Assembly (NCBI GenBank): GCA_026014585.1
Contig: JAOZIA010000022.1
Location: 186,001 to 250,000, forward strand
Length of the DNA stretch: 64,000 nt
Direction: 5' to 3'
DNA from: Candidatus Bathyarchaeota archaeon
Lineage (GTDB): Archaea; Thermoproteota; Bathyarchaeia; Bathyarchaeales; Bathycorpusculaceae
Translations under genes and position numbers: made by a program
The notes under the pieces: generated by a model
The model's database searches: none
The model's input: only the letters and a program-made list of their open reading frames with translations
What the model was told of the DNA's origin: nothing
Shown here: piece after piece, positions 41,115-49,592 of the stretch
Numbering within the stretch: position 1 is the stretch's first letter
Layout: each line of letters begins with the position of its first letter

Positions 41115-41925
41115 TGGTTTGCCTCAGACTAAGCTTTACTCTGTTTCTATGGGTGCAGGTGCTAAATGTGACTGCGGCAAAGAGGCTGAGACGCAGTTTG
41201 TTTTGACTACTGGAAAGGGTGAAGCTAAGCGGTTGGCTGCCGAGGCTAAGCGTGCGCGGGCAGTTGGCAGCAAAACTTTGGAGGTTTGTTGTGGTCAATG
41301 TGTTGCTAAAAAGATTGCGGATGCGCAGTTTTTTGTTACTGAGGAGTTGCGGTATCATCCGATTAAGTGGGAGCGGATTCCTGACGATTTGGAATGTCGT
41401 GACTGCAAAAAGAAGCTGCCGTTTGGTTCTTGGGCACACTACCACGCTGATACTAACTCGGCTATTTGCGATGAATGTGGCGTTAACCGTGGTTGGACTG
41501 ACAAAAATGTTGCTTCGACTAATGTGAAGGCTTTGGAACTTAAGAAATTGTTGGCGGCGTTGCGTAAGCGGGTTAAAGTGGAGTCTGAGGGTTTGAGTTT
41601 GGTTCAGCAGCAGGTGGTTTTGCATGAGATTGGTGCAAAATATGGCGAGCTTGAGAAGCAGATTATGGTTGCTATGAGTCGGCTTGAACGTTATCTTACT
41701 GCTGATTTGGGTACACCTGAAGACAAAACTACGATGCGGGAGCTGGAGGCGGCGGTTTATCGTTTGCAGGATTTGGCGTGTTCGATTCAGCGGGAGATTT
41801 CTACGCGGCTTTTTTGGTTGGATAAGCGGAAACGTGAGAACGACACTACTCAGCAGATTTTGGAAGAAGATGAGGCGGATGAGCAGCGGAGAGCTGAGGG
41901 TGCTATGTCGGAGGTGCCTCATTAA
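41107..41925 (+). CDS. Cysteine-rich proviral protein with coiled coil
   Basis: About 272 residues; TTG 41107 follows GAGGGGG by 9 nt (TTG 41119 is an alternative). Two zinc-finger-like parts: KCDCGKEAETQF with EVCCGQCVAKK, and CRDCKKKLPFGSW ... AICDECGVNRGW. The second half is helical (EIGAKYGELEKQIMVAMSRL) with coiled-coil character. A long antisense reading frame of 312 codons covers it but is a codon-bias artefact. Probably a DNA- or RNA-binding viral protein; not recognised. Confidence 0.55.
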   Translation: MSNGLPQTKLYSVSMGAGAKCDCGKEAETQFVLTTGKGEAKRLAAEAKRARAVGSKTLEVCCGQCVAKKIADAQFFVTEELRYHPIKWERIPDDLECRDCKKKLPFGSWAHYHADTNSAICDECGVNRGWTDKNVASTNVKALELKKLLAALRKRVKVESEGLSLVQQQVVLHEIGAKYGELEKQIMVAMSRLERYLTADLGTPEDKTTMRELEAAVYRLQDLACSIQREISTRLFWLDKRKRENDTTQQILEEDEADEQRRAEGAMSEVPH

Positions 41926-42194
41926 TGGCTGGTTTTTCGGTAAGTTTTAGCGATGGACCTTCTTCTTTTGGTGCACAACCTGACGGCAACATAGTTTTTG
42001 GTTCGGAGTTGAGAGTTTCTTGTCCTTTTAGTGATACTTGCAAGAGTCCGAGCCGTAAGGATCCGACTAAGCGTAAGGCTTGGCTTTGTGGCAGTGACTT
42101 TTGTCATAATGACCGTAAAAGCGGGTGCATTGAGTATCAGCGGTTGCATAATGGTTTGAAGAGAGGCGAATCAGCCAAAGACAGGAGGCTCTAA
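41925..42194 (+). CDS. Small cysteine-rich proviral protein
   Basis: 89 residues, TAATG overlap with the previous gene. Cysteines in SCPFSDTCKSPSR, WLCGSDFCHNDRKSGC suggest a zinc knuckle. Ends on the base before the next ATG. Not recognised. Confidence 0.5.
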   Translation: MAGFSVSFSDGPSSFGAQPDGNIVFGSELRVSCPFSDTCKSPSRKDPTKRKAWLCGSDFCHNDRKSGCIEYQRLHNGLKRGESAKDRRL

Positions 42195-42374
42195 ATGGTT
42201 TCTGTTTTGTTGGATTTTCCGCACCGTAAGAAGCAACCGCCAATGGTACAGTGTCGTAAATGTGGGCATGTTTGGCAGGTTAAAAAGAAGTCGTGGGTTA
42301 AGCGTTTGGGCGCATTGCCGCGGCGTTGTCCTCGAAAAAACTGTGAATGCAAACGTTTGGAGGTTATTTCTTAG
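42195..42374 (+). CDS. Small zinc-ribbon protein
   Basis: 59 residues. MVQCRKCGHVWQVKKKSW and RRCPRKNCECKRLEV form a four-cysteine zinc ribbon (C-x2-C ... C-x4-C or C-x-C), typical of small archaeal viral proteins binding nucleic acid. Its TAG overlaps the next GTG (TAGTG). Confidence 0.6.
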   Translation: MVSVLLDFPHRKKQPPMVQCRKCGHVWQVKKKSWVKRLGALPRRCPRKNCECKRLEVIS

Positions 42375-42790
42375 TGGAGGTTGTTGGAGTGGGTAAGGCT
42401 GATTTGTGTTTTGCTTCTGAGCGCATGTTTGGCAGCAACGGTCAGGAAGCGAGAACCTCTGTAAAGGTCAGCACCCAAAACTCCAGCAACGACTATCCTG
42501 TTTATGTTTGTTACAGGGACCATGTGGTTTTCAAAAATCTTACAGTGCCCCCTAAAAATGCTGTTTTACGTGAAGCCGTTGGTTGGGTTAAAGAGGAAAC
42601 TGATGAGGTTTTGCTTTTGGTGACTGACCGAGCGGTTTCTGTTGATGAGAAGCGGGTTAATGGCTTGGTTATCTTGAAATCTTGCATCCTTGAGCGGGTA
42701 TGTTTGGGTTTGAAGCAGGCTTTAAATGCACATGCAACTAATAGTGAAAGTGAGTATGCGCTCAAGCCAAAGGAGCGAAAAACTCAATGA
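42374..42790 (+). CDS. Hypothetical proviral protein
   Basis: 138 residues from GTG 42374 (overlap TAGTG). Beta-rich middle (SVKVSTQNSSNDYPVYVCYR, VVFKNLTVPPKNAVLREAVG). Its stop overlaps the integrase ATG by 4 nt, so the integrase is made from the same message. Not recognised. Confidence 0.5.
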   Translation: MEVVGVGKADLCFASERMFGSNGQEARTSVKVSTQNSSNDYPVYVCYRDHVVFKNLTVPPKNAVLREAVGWVKEETDEVLLLVTDRAVSVDEKRVNGLVILKSCILERVCLGLKQALNAHATNSESEYALKPKERKTQ

Positions 42791-44124
42791 ATAAAACAAT
42801 GAAAAATCTAGCCATCACTCCGACTTCTATTGTTAAAACCGCTGAGTTCACGATTCCAGAGCCACATTCGGCAGCTGAGCAACATCTTTACCGCTGGATT
42901 ATTGATTCGCTGACTGCAAAGGTTCCTAAGGTTTTGCCGATGGTTTTTGCTAATAAGTCAACGCTTGAACTTGCAAGAAACCTGCTACGTTACAGGACAG
43001 GCAGCCCAGGAACGCTTACTGTTTACATGTATGATGTGTACCGTTTCTGCAACTGGCTAAACATTGAACCTGACCAGATGATAAATAGCTGCAAAGACCA
43101 AGACGGCGACCCTAATCTTAAAGCAGTATCAAAATACAACAGGCTACTAGACGATTACATTGGAGAACTGCAGGCGCAGGGATTAACTCCTGGTACCGTG
43201 CACAGTTTCACTAAAGGCATAAAAGCGCTTTTCAGAGCTAACGGTCTTAGGCTTCAGTTGCCCTATAGCATACCTAATAGGGTAACGTATAAACCGCGGG
43301 CACCGACACCTGAAGAACTGCAGAAAATCTTGGCTATAGCTGATTTACGGAACCGCGTGATTGTTTCATGTATGGCTTTAGGCGGGTTCCGTGAGGGAAC
43401 GCTTACAAAGCTGACTGTTGGTCACGTGAGAAGGGATTTGGAAGCTGGAATAGTTCCGCTACACGTTCACGTAGAAGCTAACATAACCAAAGGCAAATAC
43501 CATGATTACGATACTTTCTTGGGCGCTGAAGCAGCTAATTACATACGGCTTTATTTGCAGATGCGACGTCAGGGCACTGATAAGATTCCTCCTGAAATCA
43601 TTGCTGACAATTCACCGTTGATATCTGCGCGGCACAGTCGCAGGCCTGCTTTTGTTACGCCTTATGCAATATACTTGGCAGTGCATGAATTGTACAAGAA
43701 AGCTGGTTTGATTCAAAGTAAGGCTTTAGGTAGACGCCATAGCATTTGTCCGCATAGTATCCGTAAATTCTTCAAAACACAGCTGGCATCTTTGCAGGTT
43801 GACCGAGACTACATCGAGTATATGATGGGTCACACAATCAGCACCTACCATGACATCGAGATGAAGGGTATTGAGTATTTGCGGGGCATTTATGCAGCGT
43901 CAGGTTTGTGTGTTCAACAGAAAACTAAAGTTGGCAAAATCGATGCACTCAAAGAAATCATTAGAGCTTGGGGTTTGAATCCTGAGGAAATATTGACGCG
44001 GGAAGCGCAGGCTAACGCGACTGTTCTAGGGCAGGGCCATATAGAAGATAACCAGCTTAAGCAGTTGAGTTTAGCTTTGAAGCAGCAGATGATTAAAGAA
44101 ATTCGAGAGGATAAGTCGCAGTGA
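42787..44124 (+). CDS. Tyrosine recombinase (integrase)
   Basis: 445 residues. N-terminal SAM-like core-binding domain (TLTVYMYDVYRFCNWLNIEP). Catalytic domain: first Arg in CMALGGFREGTLTKLTVG (near 202), Lys on the beta-hairpin (NITKGKYHDYDTFLG), HxxR in ICPHSIRKFFKTQL (near 322), GH in YIEYMMGHTISTYHDIEMKG, and a candidate nucleophile Tyr in EYLRGIY just after. It catalyses integration and excision. Gene ends 370 nt from dnaG, as expected for an integrase next to its att site. Confidence 0.88.
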   Translation: MNKTMKNLAITPTSIVKTAEFTIPEPHSAAEQHLYRWIIDSLTAKVPKVLPMVFANKSTLELARNLLRYRTGSPGTLTVYMYDVYRFCNWLNIEPDQMINSCKDQDGDPNLKAVSKYNRLLDDYIGELQAQGLTPGTVHSFTKGIKALFRANGLRLQLPYSIPNRVTYKPRAPTPEELQKILAIADLRNRVIVSCMALGGFREGTLTKLTVGHVRRDLEAGIVPLHVHVEANITKGKYHDYDTFLGAEAANYIRLYLQMRRQGTDKIPPEIIADNSPLISARHSRRPAFVTPYAIYLAVHELYKKAGLIQSKALGRRHSICPHSIRKFFKTQLASLQVDRDYIEYMMGHTISTYHDIEMKGIEYLRGIYAASGLCVQQKTKVGKIDALKEIIRAWGLNPEEILTREAQANATVLGQGHIEDNQLKQLSLALKQQMIKEIREDKSQ

Positions 44125-44493
44125 TGGAGTTAATAAACCAAAATAAGTATGAGTTAAAGTCCAGCCTTGTTTTACTTTATGGTTTAAAAATGGGTTGCAA
44201 GGCACAATTTAAGGTTTAAACTTCAATAATTGTGATTTCAAAATTAATTCAAGACACCAAACCATCAAGCACCATTTTTTGTAGCCGTTGTCTTGAATTT
44301 TTGAAAAAATTTTGGGTTTGTTACTGATGAACTTATCAGAAAACCACAATCAATATTAAATAGCCTCGATAAATAATGTAAGAAGTAGTAGATAGATAAT
44401 CATAATCTATTAATCTATAATTAAGCGAGAATGTCTCGCTTTAAAAAAAAACCTAACCTAACTCAATAAATAACTCAAAGGAAGTGCACACTT
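44124..44493. other. Right provirus margin and dnaG upstream region
   Basis: 370 nt A/T-rich sequence. A 31-codon frame (44124-44219, TGATG overlap with the integrase) may be a micro-protein. A perfect 8-bp hairpin, AAGCGAGA (44423-44430) and TCTCGCTT (44434-44441) with a 3-nt loop, is followed by an A run. TCTATAATTAA around 44414-44424 is a TATA candidate for dnaG. The attR site should lie here; the only direct repeat with the left margin is ACTTTATGGT (44174-44183 and 6669-6678), too short to trust. Confidence 0.45.
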
Positions 44494-45651
44494 ACGGGAA
44501 CATCCCAAACATTCACTATAAAGTATGTTATCCACGCGAGATTCGAAATTGAAGGTGTAGTAGAAAAGCCCGACGTTATCGGCGCAGTTTTTGGGCAAAC
44601 AGAGGGACTTTTTGGACCAGAACTTGACCTCCGCGAACTCCAAAAAACAGGCCGCATCGGACGAATCGAAATAGACCTACATTCTAAAAACGACCGAACA
44701 CACGGCGCCATAACTATACCAACAAGCCTAGACCGCGTATCCACCGCCCTAATAGCAGCAAGCGTTGAGAGCATAAACCGTGTTGGTCCATGCTCAGCAA
44801 AAGTTCACTTAGACAAAATTGAAGATATACGCGAAGCAAGACGAAAACTCATCATTGACCGCGCCAAAGAAATTCTTCACCGATGGAACATTGAATCAAT
44901 GCCCAGCGTAGAAGAAGTTTACAAAGAAATCAGCGACACCATGAAAGTAGGCAAAGTCGAAAAATTCGGGCCAGAAGACCTACCCGCAGGACCAGCACTA
45001 GAAAGCTCCAAAGAAATCATTGTTGTTGAAGGACGAGCAGACATCATTAACTTAATGCGTTGCGGGCTATTCAATACAGTTGCATTGGAAGGCGCCAAGG
45101 TTCCAGAATCCATAAAAAAATTAACCAAAGACAGAGAAGCAACCGCACTACTAGACGGCGACCGCGGCGGAGACCTAATCCAAAAAGAACTCCTGCAAGT
45201 CACCAACATAAAATACGTGGGACGCGCTCCACGAGGCAAAGAAATCGAGGAATGCAACTGCAAAGAAATCGCTGAGGCCTTAGATAACCGTGTTCCAGTA
45301 TCAGAACTTCACAAGCCAGCACCTAAAAAACCTGAACCAGTAGCAGCACCCAAACCAGAAGTCCCAGAACCAATCATTGCATCAGTCAAAGCCTTACAGG
45401 GAACCCTTGAAGCAGTACTGTTAAACGATAAACTTGAACAAATCGAACACATGCCCGTTAGCCAGCTCGCAGAAAAACTGCAACAGGTACCCGGCGTGGA
45501 CACAGTTGTTTTCGATGGCATCATCACACAACGCATTGTTGACATCGCTGCTGACAAGAACATCAAACGAGTCATTGCTTCACGTGTATCTGAAGCGGTA
45601 AAGCCAGTGCTTAATGTTGATTTAATCACTTTTGCACGTATAATGGCTTAG
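44494..45651 (+). CDS. dnaG: Archaeal DnaG-type primase (TOPRIM)
   Basis: About 385 residues. N-terminal archaeal DnaG domain: KYVIHARFEIEGVVEKPDVI, GAVFGQTEGLFGPELDLREL and QKTGRIGRIEI. TOPRIM domain: KEIIVVEGRADIINLMRCGL with the catalytic E, and ATALLDGDRGGDLI with DGD. In archaea DnaG associates with the exosome as well as having primase activity. No ATG, GTG or TTG precedes the conserved N-terminus; the first in-frame ATG is at 44899, far inside. ACG 44494 is the best start (AAGGAAG lies 9 nt upstream); ATA 44518 is possible. A GTG at 44484 is out of phase by one base. Confidence 0.85.
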   Translation, partial: TGTSQTFTIKYVIHARFEIEGVVEKPDVIGAVFGQTEGLFGPELDLRELQKTGRIGRIEIDLHSKNDRTHGAITIPTSLDRVSTALIAASVESINRVGPCSAKVHLDKIEDIREARRKLIIDRAKEILHRWNIESMPSVEEVYKEISDTMKVGKVEKFGPEDLPAGPALESSKEIIVVEGRADIINLMRCGLFNTVALEGAKVPESIKKLTKDREATALLDGDRGGDLIQKELLQVTNIKYVGRAPRGKEIEECNCKEIAEALDNRVPVSELHKPAPKKPEPVAAPKPEVPEPIIASVKALQGTLEAVLLNDKLEQIEHMPVSQLAEKLQQVPGVDTVVFDGIITQRIVDIAADKNIKRVIASRVSEAVKPVLNVDLITFARIMA

Positions 45652-48044
45652 GCGCCCATAAAATCCATTAAACTTTTCTTTTCTAACTTTTCTGTTTCTT
45701 GATCCTTAAGCAGTTGTTCTTCTGTTACACCAAAAAATGCTAAAATCCTTGCGGCTGCAGGAACCACCTGATGCTCCACATAATAGTCTCCATCTACATC
45801 ATCAAGTTTAGCATAAACATAAGGCATAACGCGACTGTAGAGCCTGCCTTTGCCCTGTAAAATCACGTAACCCACTTTGTCGCCACTGGTTAAACGCCAG
45901 CCATGTTCAATAAGTTGTTTGGCTGCTTCCACGTGTGGGGCTTTTATGTTGTATTTTTGGGGTGGCTTTGTGAGGGTTTTCCATATTATCAAATTCTGCA
46001 AGGGAATCTGCCTTTGCCGCAGTTGCCTAATAACTACATGCACATAGTTGACTGCGCTTTTGGGGGATTGGTCTTTTAGGATGATTTCAAGGACTTTTTC
46101 CTGCACCAGCTTGGCTACTTCTGCCCAGTCACCGCGAATAACCTCCAAACCCACAATGTCCAAGCTGCCGTCCCCGCGCAAGCCAGCATAGCGTTTCTTG
46201 GCTTCAGTAAAGAAAACCCGTTTGTATTTTTCGCCGACTTCCACTTCTAAACCATATTTTTGCCTGATTTGTTCAGTAAGCGCTTCTATAACTTGGGGCT
46301 TGTAAGATAAGAAAAGGCTGTCAGTATCTCCATAAATGCGCTCCAACCCTTTCTCTTCTGCCATCTGCGCCGCGCTTTGAATAATGAAGCGCCCCCATGC
46401 ACTTGCAGCTTCAGCCACAGGTTTAATGTACCATCGGGCACCTGTCCAGCCAGCATAACCGTAAACGGCGTTGGTGACGATTTTGACGGCTTTTTGGCGT
46501 GCATCCAAAATATTGTACTCCACAGTTTGGGGTTGCAGTGTTTTCATTTCTTTACGAATTTGTCCACGTACGCTAATGAGGTAGGTGAGGGCTTCTTTGT
46601 AGAATCCTGCTGGTTCTTTGCGGAAGCGATGTTTGACTTCGGGGGCTTCGTAAACGCTACTTTCAGGTACCTGTTGCTCTGGGGGGATGTATGTGTCTGG
46701 GGATAGGTTGTAGGTTATCATTATGTTGGGGTACATGGATTTGAAGTCTAAAACCGCAATGTCCTGATGCAATCCTGGTTTAGGGTCAAAAACTAAGCCG
46801 CCCGTGTAAGGCAGATAAATTTGCTCCATTTTCCTTGGAATCAACTCTCCCAAAATGCGTGTTTGCTTAATCAAAAACCACTCCACACGGAACCCCACCG
46901 CGGCGGACATTACTTGATCCAGCGGTAAACTCACTAAGCTTGAAAGTTGCATGGCAAAATCCAGCAGCAAATTCGCTATTCCCAAAACTCTGCGTGAATT
47001 GTCAAGGTTGAATCGTTTTAGGTTTTCACGTTTCTTTGGGTCATCCCAGTAGGCAGCAAATTCAACATCATTAATGGATGCTTCTTGACTTTTTACGCCT
47101 AAGTGATCTGCCAGATTCTGCAGAGTTTTGACTTTAACTTCAGGAAAAATGTCACCGAAATCTTCCAAATCAACATTTACAATGCCCGATAACGAAACAT
47201 GTCCATACATGCTGGTGTAGGGTTCGCCACCTGCCCTGCCCAGTTCCAATTTTAAGCCCTGCTTTTTACATCGGCTCTTGAGGTAATTCCAGTCCTTGCT
47301 GTTGGCTCCGTAGCTGACAATCACATCGGGGTCGTAAATCTGCACGTAACTGCTGAATTCCTCCAGCACTGACGCGTCGTTTTTGTCTTCGCCAACAATA
47401 AACTGGTTTTCTTTGCCTTCGCTGTTGACAGTGGAAATCATGAACACGGGATTTCTGCTTGCTTTAGGCGAACCCTCGCAACTGTAGCACATCATCGAAA
47501 ACGCCAAAACCCGCAGTGCTGGTGCATCAAGACGATTCAACTGTTTTGGTGGTGACTGGGCTGCGTAAACGGTGTCCACTCTTGCGGTTTGCACGTTTGG
47601 TTCTTCTTGAACTTCTGCTTCATGCCATGTGCAGGGAACCACGCTGTTGTCAAGGAGGTAACGCATGCCTGTTCGGATGTCATCTTCGAAGCACTCTTTT
47701 ATCCCTTCGAAGTCTCGAAGTTGCTTGGAAACGCCATCAATAGATCTTGGGCTTTTACAGTAAACTTTTATTGCCATCACAGGTTGCCCAAAAAACCTCC
47801 GCGAAACAACTTCAGTTTTCACAACTGACTCTGCAAAGCCACTGCTGATTTGCCCCGCCAACTTCGATGCATCAAAACTTTCAGTCACCACGCAGTAAAA
47901 ATAGGCAACAAAATCACGGTCAATTATGAGTACACGTTTGCCTTCTGGTGTTATGCCCCAAAGCCATACTTCTGCGGTGTCCTCTGTAATTTTTGAGTTG
48001 ATATCCAGTAGCCAAAACGTTTGTTTCACAGAAGGCACCTGCAT
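45648..48044 (-). CDS. Family B DNA polymerase with degenerate exonuclease motif I
   Basis: 798 residues, convergent with dnaG (4-nt overlap). Polymerase motifs are intact: A in VLDFKSMYPNIMITYNLSP, B in KIVTNAVYGYAGW, C in YGDTDSLFLSY, plus KYNIKAPHVEAAKQL in the thumb. In the exonuclease domain, the usual DIE of motif I is replaced in LRVLAFSMMCYSCEG (about residues 178-191), leaving Ser and Met in place of Asp and Glu. Motif II may remain as NSKDWNYLK. It probably synthesises DNA without proofreading. A second, exonuclease-active polymerase would be expected elsewhere in the genome. Confidence 0.9.
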   Translation of the reverse strand: MQVPSVKQTFWLLDINSKITEDTAEVWLWGITPEGKRVLIIDRDFVAYFYCVVTESFDASKLAGQISSGFAESVVKTEVVSRRFFGQPVMAIKVYCKSPRSIDGVSKQLRDFEGIKECFEDDIRTGMRYLLDNSVVPCTWHEAEVQEEPNVQTARVDTVYAAQSPPKQLNRLDAPALRVLAFSMMCYSCEGSPKASRNPVFMISTVNSEGKENQFIVGEDKNDASVLEEFSSYVQIYDPDVIVSYGANSKDWNYLKSRCKKQGLKLELGRAGGEPYTSMYGHVSLSGIVNVDLEDFGDIFPEVKVKTLQNLADHLGVKSQEASINDVEFAAYWDDPKKRENLKRFNLDNSRRVLGIANLLLDFAMQLSSLVSLPLDQVMSAAVGFRVEWFLIKQTRILGELIPRKMEQIYLPYTGGLVFDPKPGLHQDIAVLDFKSMYPNIMITYNLSPDTYIPPEQQVPESSVYEAPEVKHRFRKEPAGFYKEALTYLISVRGQIRKEMKTLQPQTVEYNILDARQKAVKIVTNAVYGYAGWTGARWYIKPVAEAASAWGRFIIQSAAQMAEEKGLERIYGDTDSLFLSYKPQVIEALTEQIRQKYGLEVEVGEKYKRVFFTEAKKRYAGLRGDGSLDIVGLEVIRGDWAEVAKLVQEKVLEIILKDQSPKSAVNYVHVVIRQLRQRQIPLQNLIIWKTLTKPPQKYNIKAPHVEAAKQLIEHGWRLTSGDKVGYVILQGKGRLYSRVMPYVYAKLDDVDGDYYVEHQVVPAAARILAFFGVTEEQLLKDQETEKLEKKSLMDFMGA

Positions 48045-48144
48045 AGAAATAGAATTTGCAGGTTTTAAACTTTAATGATAACCATCAAAAACCTGGGTTT
48101 GCAACAAATAAGTATAAACCAGCCCAAAACGCAGTTGTTAGGTA
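48045..48144. promoter_or_regulatory. Divergent promoter between polB and oxidoreductase
   Basis: 100 nt. AATAAGTATAAACC near 48107-48120 is a TATA box for the plus-strand gene about 30 nt before its ATG. The minus-strand polB promoter must overlap (TTTAAACTTTAATG region near 48065-48078). Confidence 0.45.
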
Positions 48145-48825
48145 ATGCAGAATGTTAAAAGTAGAAAATCGCTTCTAACGATTGCGTTTGTTGCTGTTTT
48201 GATTCTGGCTGTTTCTATGGCGCTGGTGATTCAAATTCTGCCATCATTAGAACCAAAAAAGCTGTACCCCGCAGAAGTCCGAGAGTACCAAGGTGAAAAC
48301 CTCTCGTCAATCAGCGACTTCCGAGAAAACTCCATATTAGGACCACAACAAGTCGACATTACCACGTATCAGTTAACCATAACCGGTTTAGTCAACAAAA
48401 CAGTCACCTACACCTACGACCAAATCCTAAACCAATTTGACAAATACCAAAAAGTCGTCACTCTCCACTGCGTCGAAGGCTGGTCAGTAACAATTTTCTG
48501 GGAAGGCTTCCTCGTAAGCGACTTGTTAAAAGAAGCAGGCATAAAACCCGAAGCGGTAGGCGTGGTTTTCCGAGCCTACGACGGGTACGCAACTGAGTTA
48601 CCTTTGGAGTACATTAATGATAAACAAATCTTGATGGCTTACAAAATGAATGATTTGGTGCTTCCACCCGAGCGTGGTTTCCCCTTTGAGTTGGTTGCTG
48701 AAAGCCAAGCGGGCTACAAATGGATAAAGTGGATAACAACAATCGAGTTAACCGATAACCCCAATTTCCTTGGATACTGGGAAAGCCGCGGATACCCCAA
48801 CAATGCAACCATACCCGAACCCTAA
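48145..48825 (+). CDS. Membrane-anchored molybdopterin oxidoreductase (sulfite oxidase/YedY-like)
   Basis: 226 residues. One N-terminal hydrophobic anchor (SLLTIAFVAVLILAVSMALV). The molybdopterin-binding core is seen as ITGLVNKTVTYTYDQIL, and TLHCVEGWSVTIFWEG carries the cysteine that ligates molybdenum, followed by DGYATELPLEY and LMAYKMNDLVLPPERGFP. Members reduce or oxidise sulfur and other oxo compounds on the outer face of the membrane. The natural substrate is unknown. Confidence 0.85.
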   Translation: MQNVKSRKSLLTIAFVAVLILAVSMALVIQILPSLEPKKLYPAEVREYQGENLSSISDFRENSILGPQQVDITTYQLTITGLVNKTVTYTYDQILNQFDKYQKVVTLHCVEGWSVTIFWEGFLVSDLLKEAGIKPEAVGVVFRAYDGYATELPLEYINDKQILMAYKMNDLVLPPERGFPFELVAESQAGYKWIKWITTIELTDNPNFLGYWESRGYPNNATIPEP

Positions 48826-49208
48826 AAAAACCTACGCCTAACCCATGGTAAACAAAGACAGGTCACAACAATCACGCTATAGGTTATCTCAATTGCCCCA
48901 GCCACTTTAGGAATACCTGGAATGCTGGGCAAATCCAACAACGTTAGTGAATCTACTACAACAACAAAAAACAATATCGTAACTGTTCCAATCCATCCCA
49001 GCTTTTTCTCTTGCCAAACCAGAACAGCAAAAACCAGCACAAACAAGCCGAAAACCACAGTGTAAACGCTGTAAGCTGTCAACTGGATAGTGATGAGAAG
49101 CAGTCCAAAGATAACATGTACTGCACCAATGAACAGTTGCAAAGCGGTTATGCTGATTATGCTTGTGCCTTTGGTTTTGAAAATTTGAGGCTTGTTTCTA
49201 TGTGTCAT
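48822..49208 (-). CDS. Four-TM membrane protein
   Basis: 128 residues with four hydrophobic helices (LQLFIGAVHVIFGLLLITIQ; YTVVFGLFVLVFAVLVWQ; TVTILFFVVVVDSLTLL; AIEITYSVIVVTCLCL). Not recognised. It converges on the oxidoreductase gene with a 4-nt overlap, and may be unrelated in function. Confidence 0.6.
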   Translation of the reverse strand: MTHRNKPQIFKTKGTSIISITALQLFIGAVHVIFGLLLITIQLTAYSVYTVVFGLFVLVFAVLVWQEKKLGWIGTVTILFFVVVVDSLTLLDLPSIPGIPKVAGAIEITYSVIVVTCLCLPWVRRRFF

Positions 49209-49338
49209 TAGTTAGCCTGATTAACTGTTGATGCCAAAACGATTTAAGCTTATACGAAAATTAACAGCCAACAGAATTTACTCTAATTATGGTGGGGTCT
49301 CAGGAAATTTAAAATACATCGCAACAAAGAATACTTCT

Positions 49339-49542
49339 ATGCCAACCAATGCTGAAGTTAAAAACCAAAAAATCCAGCGCCAAAAGAAAATCGTGGGCGC
49401 AGTAGCAATAAGTCTTTTGATACTTTTCAGTGTGTTAGCTTTTGTTGCTGAGGTTAACTGGCTTGTTTGGCTTATAGCTGATTTAATCGTTGCGGGCATT
49501 GCAAACCTGCTTTTTAGGCGGCTAAACCGAGAACCCCTGTAA
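49339..49542 (+). CDS. Small two-TM membrane protein
   Basis: 67 residues from ATG 49339; an upstream ATG at 49228 gives a longer form whose first 37 residues look non-coding. Two hydrophobic helices (VGAVAISLLILFSVLAFVAE; WLVWLIADLIVAGIANLLF). Not recognised. Confidence 0.5.
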   Translation: MPTNAEVKNQKIQRQKKIVGAVAISLLILFSVLAFVAEVNWLVWLIADLIVAGIANLLFRRLNREPL

Positions 49543-49592
49543 CAAGTCAAAGGTTAATAGATTAGAGCGCACTCTTTTCAGCTTGATTAAAA

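Larger units (their letters stand above)
6690..44450. mobile_element. Integrated head-tailed archaeal provirus (HK97-fold, Caudoviricetes-type), about 37.7 kb
   Basis: A continuous block holding capsid, protease, portal, connector, tail tube, tail chaperone, tape measure, tail fibre, TerS and TerL genes, with a tyrosine recombinase at the right end. It is bounded by rpoH on the left and dnaG on the right. Proviral genes favour TTG starts, G/T-ended codons and tight stop/start overlaps, unlike the flanks. Gene order is head, tail, terminase, accessory island, regulators, integrase. Ends are approximate because no attL/attR pair could be confirmed. The 9.1-11.2 kb and 31-39 kb parts look like later acquisitions. 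Confidence 0.85.

Noticed and set aside
40984-41922. 312-codon reading frame on the minus strand
   Set aside because: It is antisense to the coupled plus-strand genes, its protein is rich in S, T, N and L without domains, and it reflects codon bias of the opposite strand.
44899-45651. dnaG starting at ATG 44899
   Set aside because: This start would remove the whole conserved N-terminal domain, which is encoded intact upstream in the same frame.
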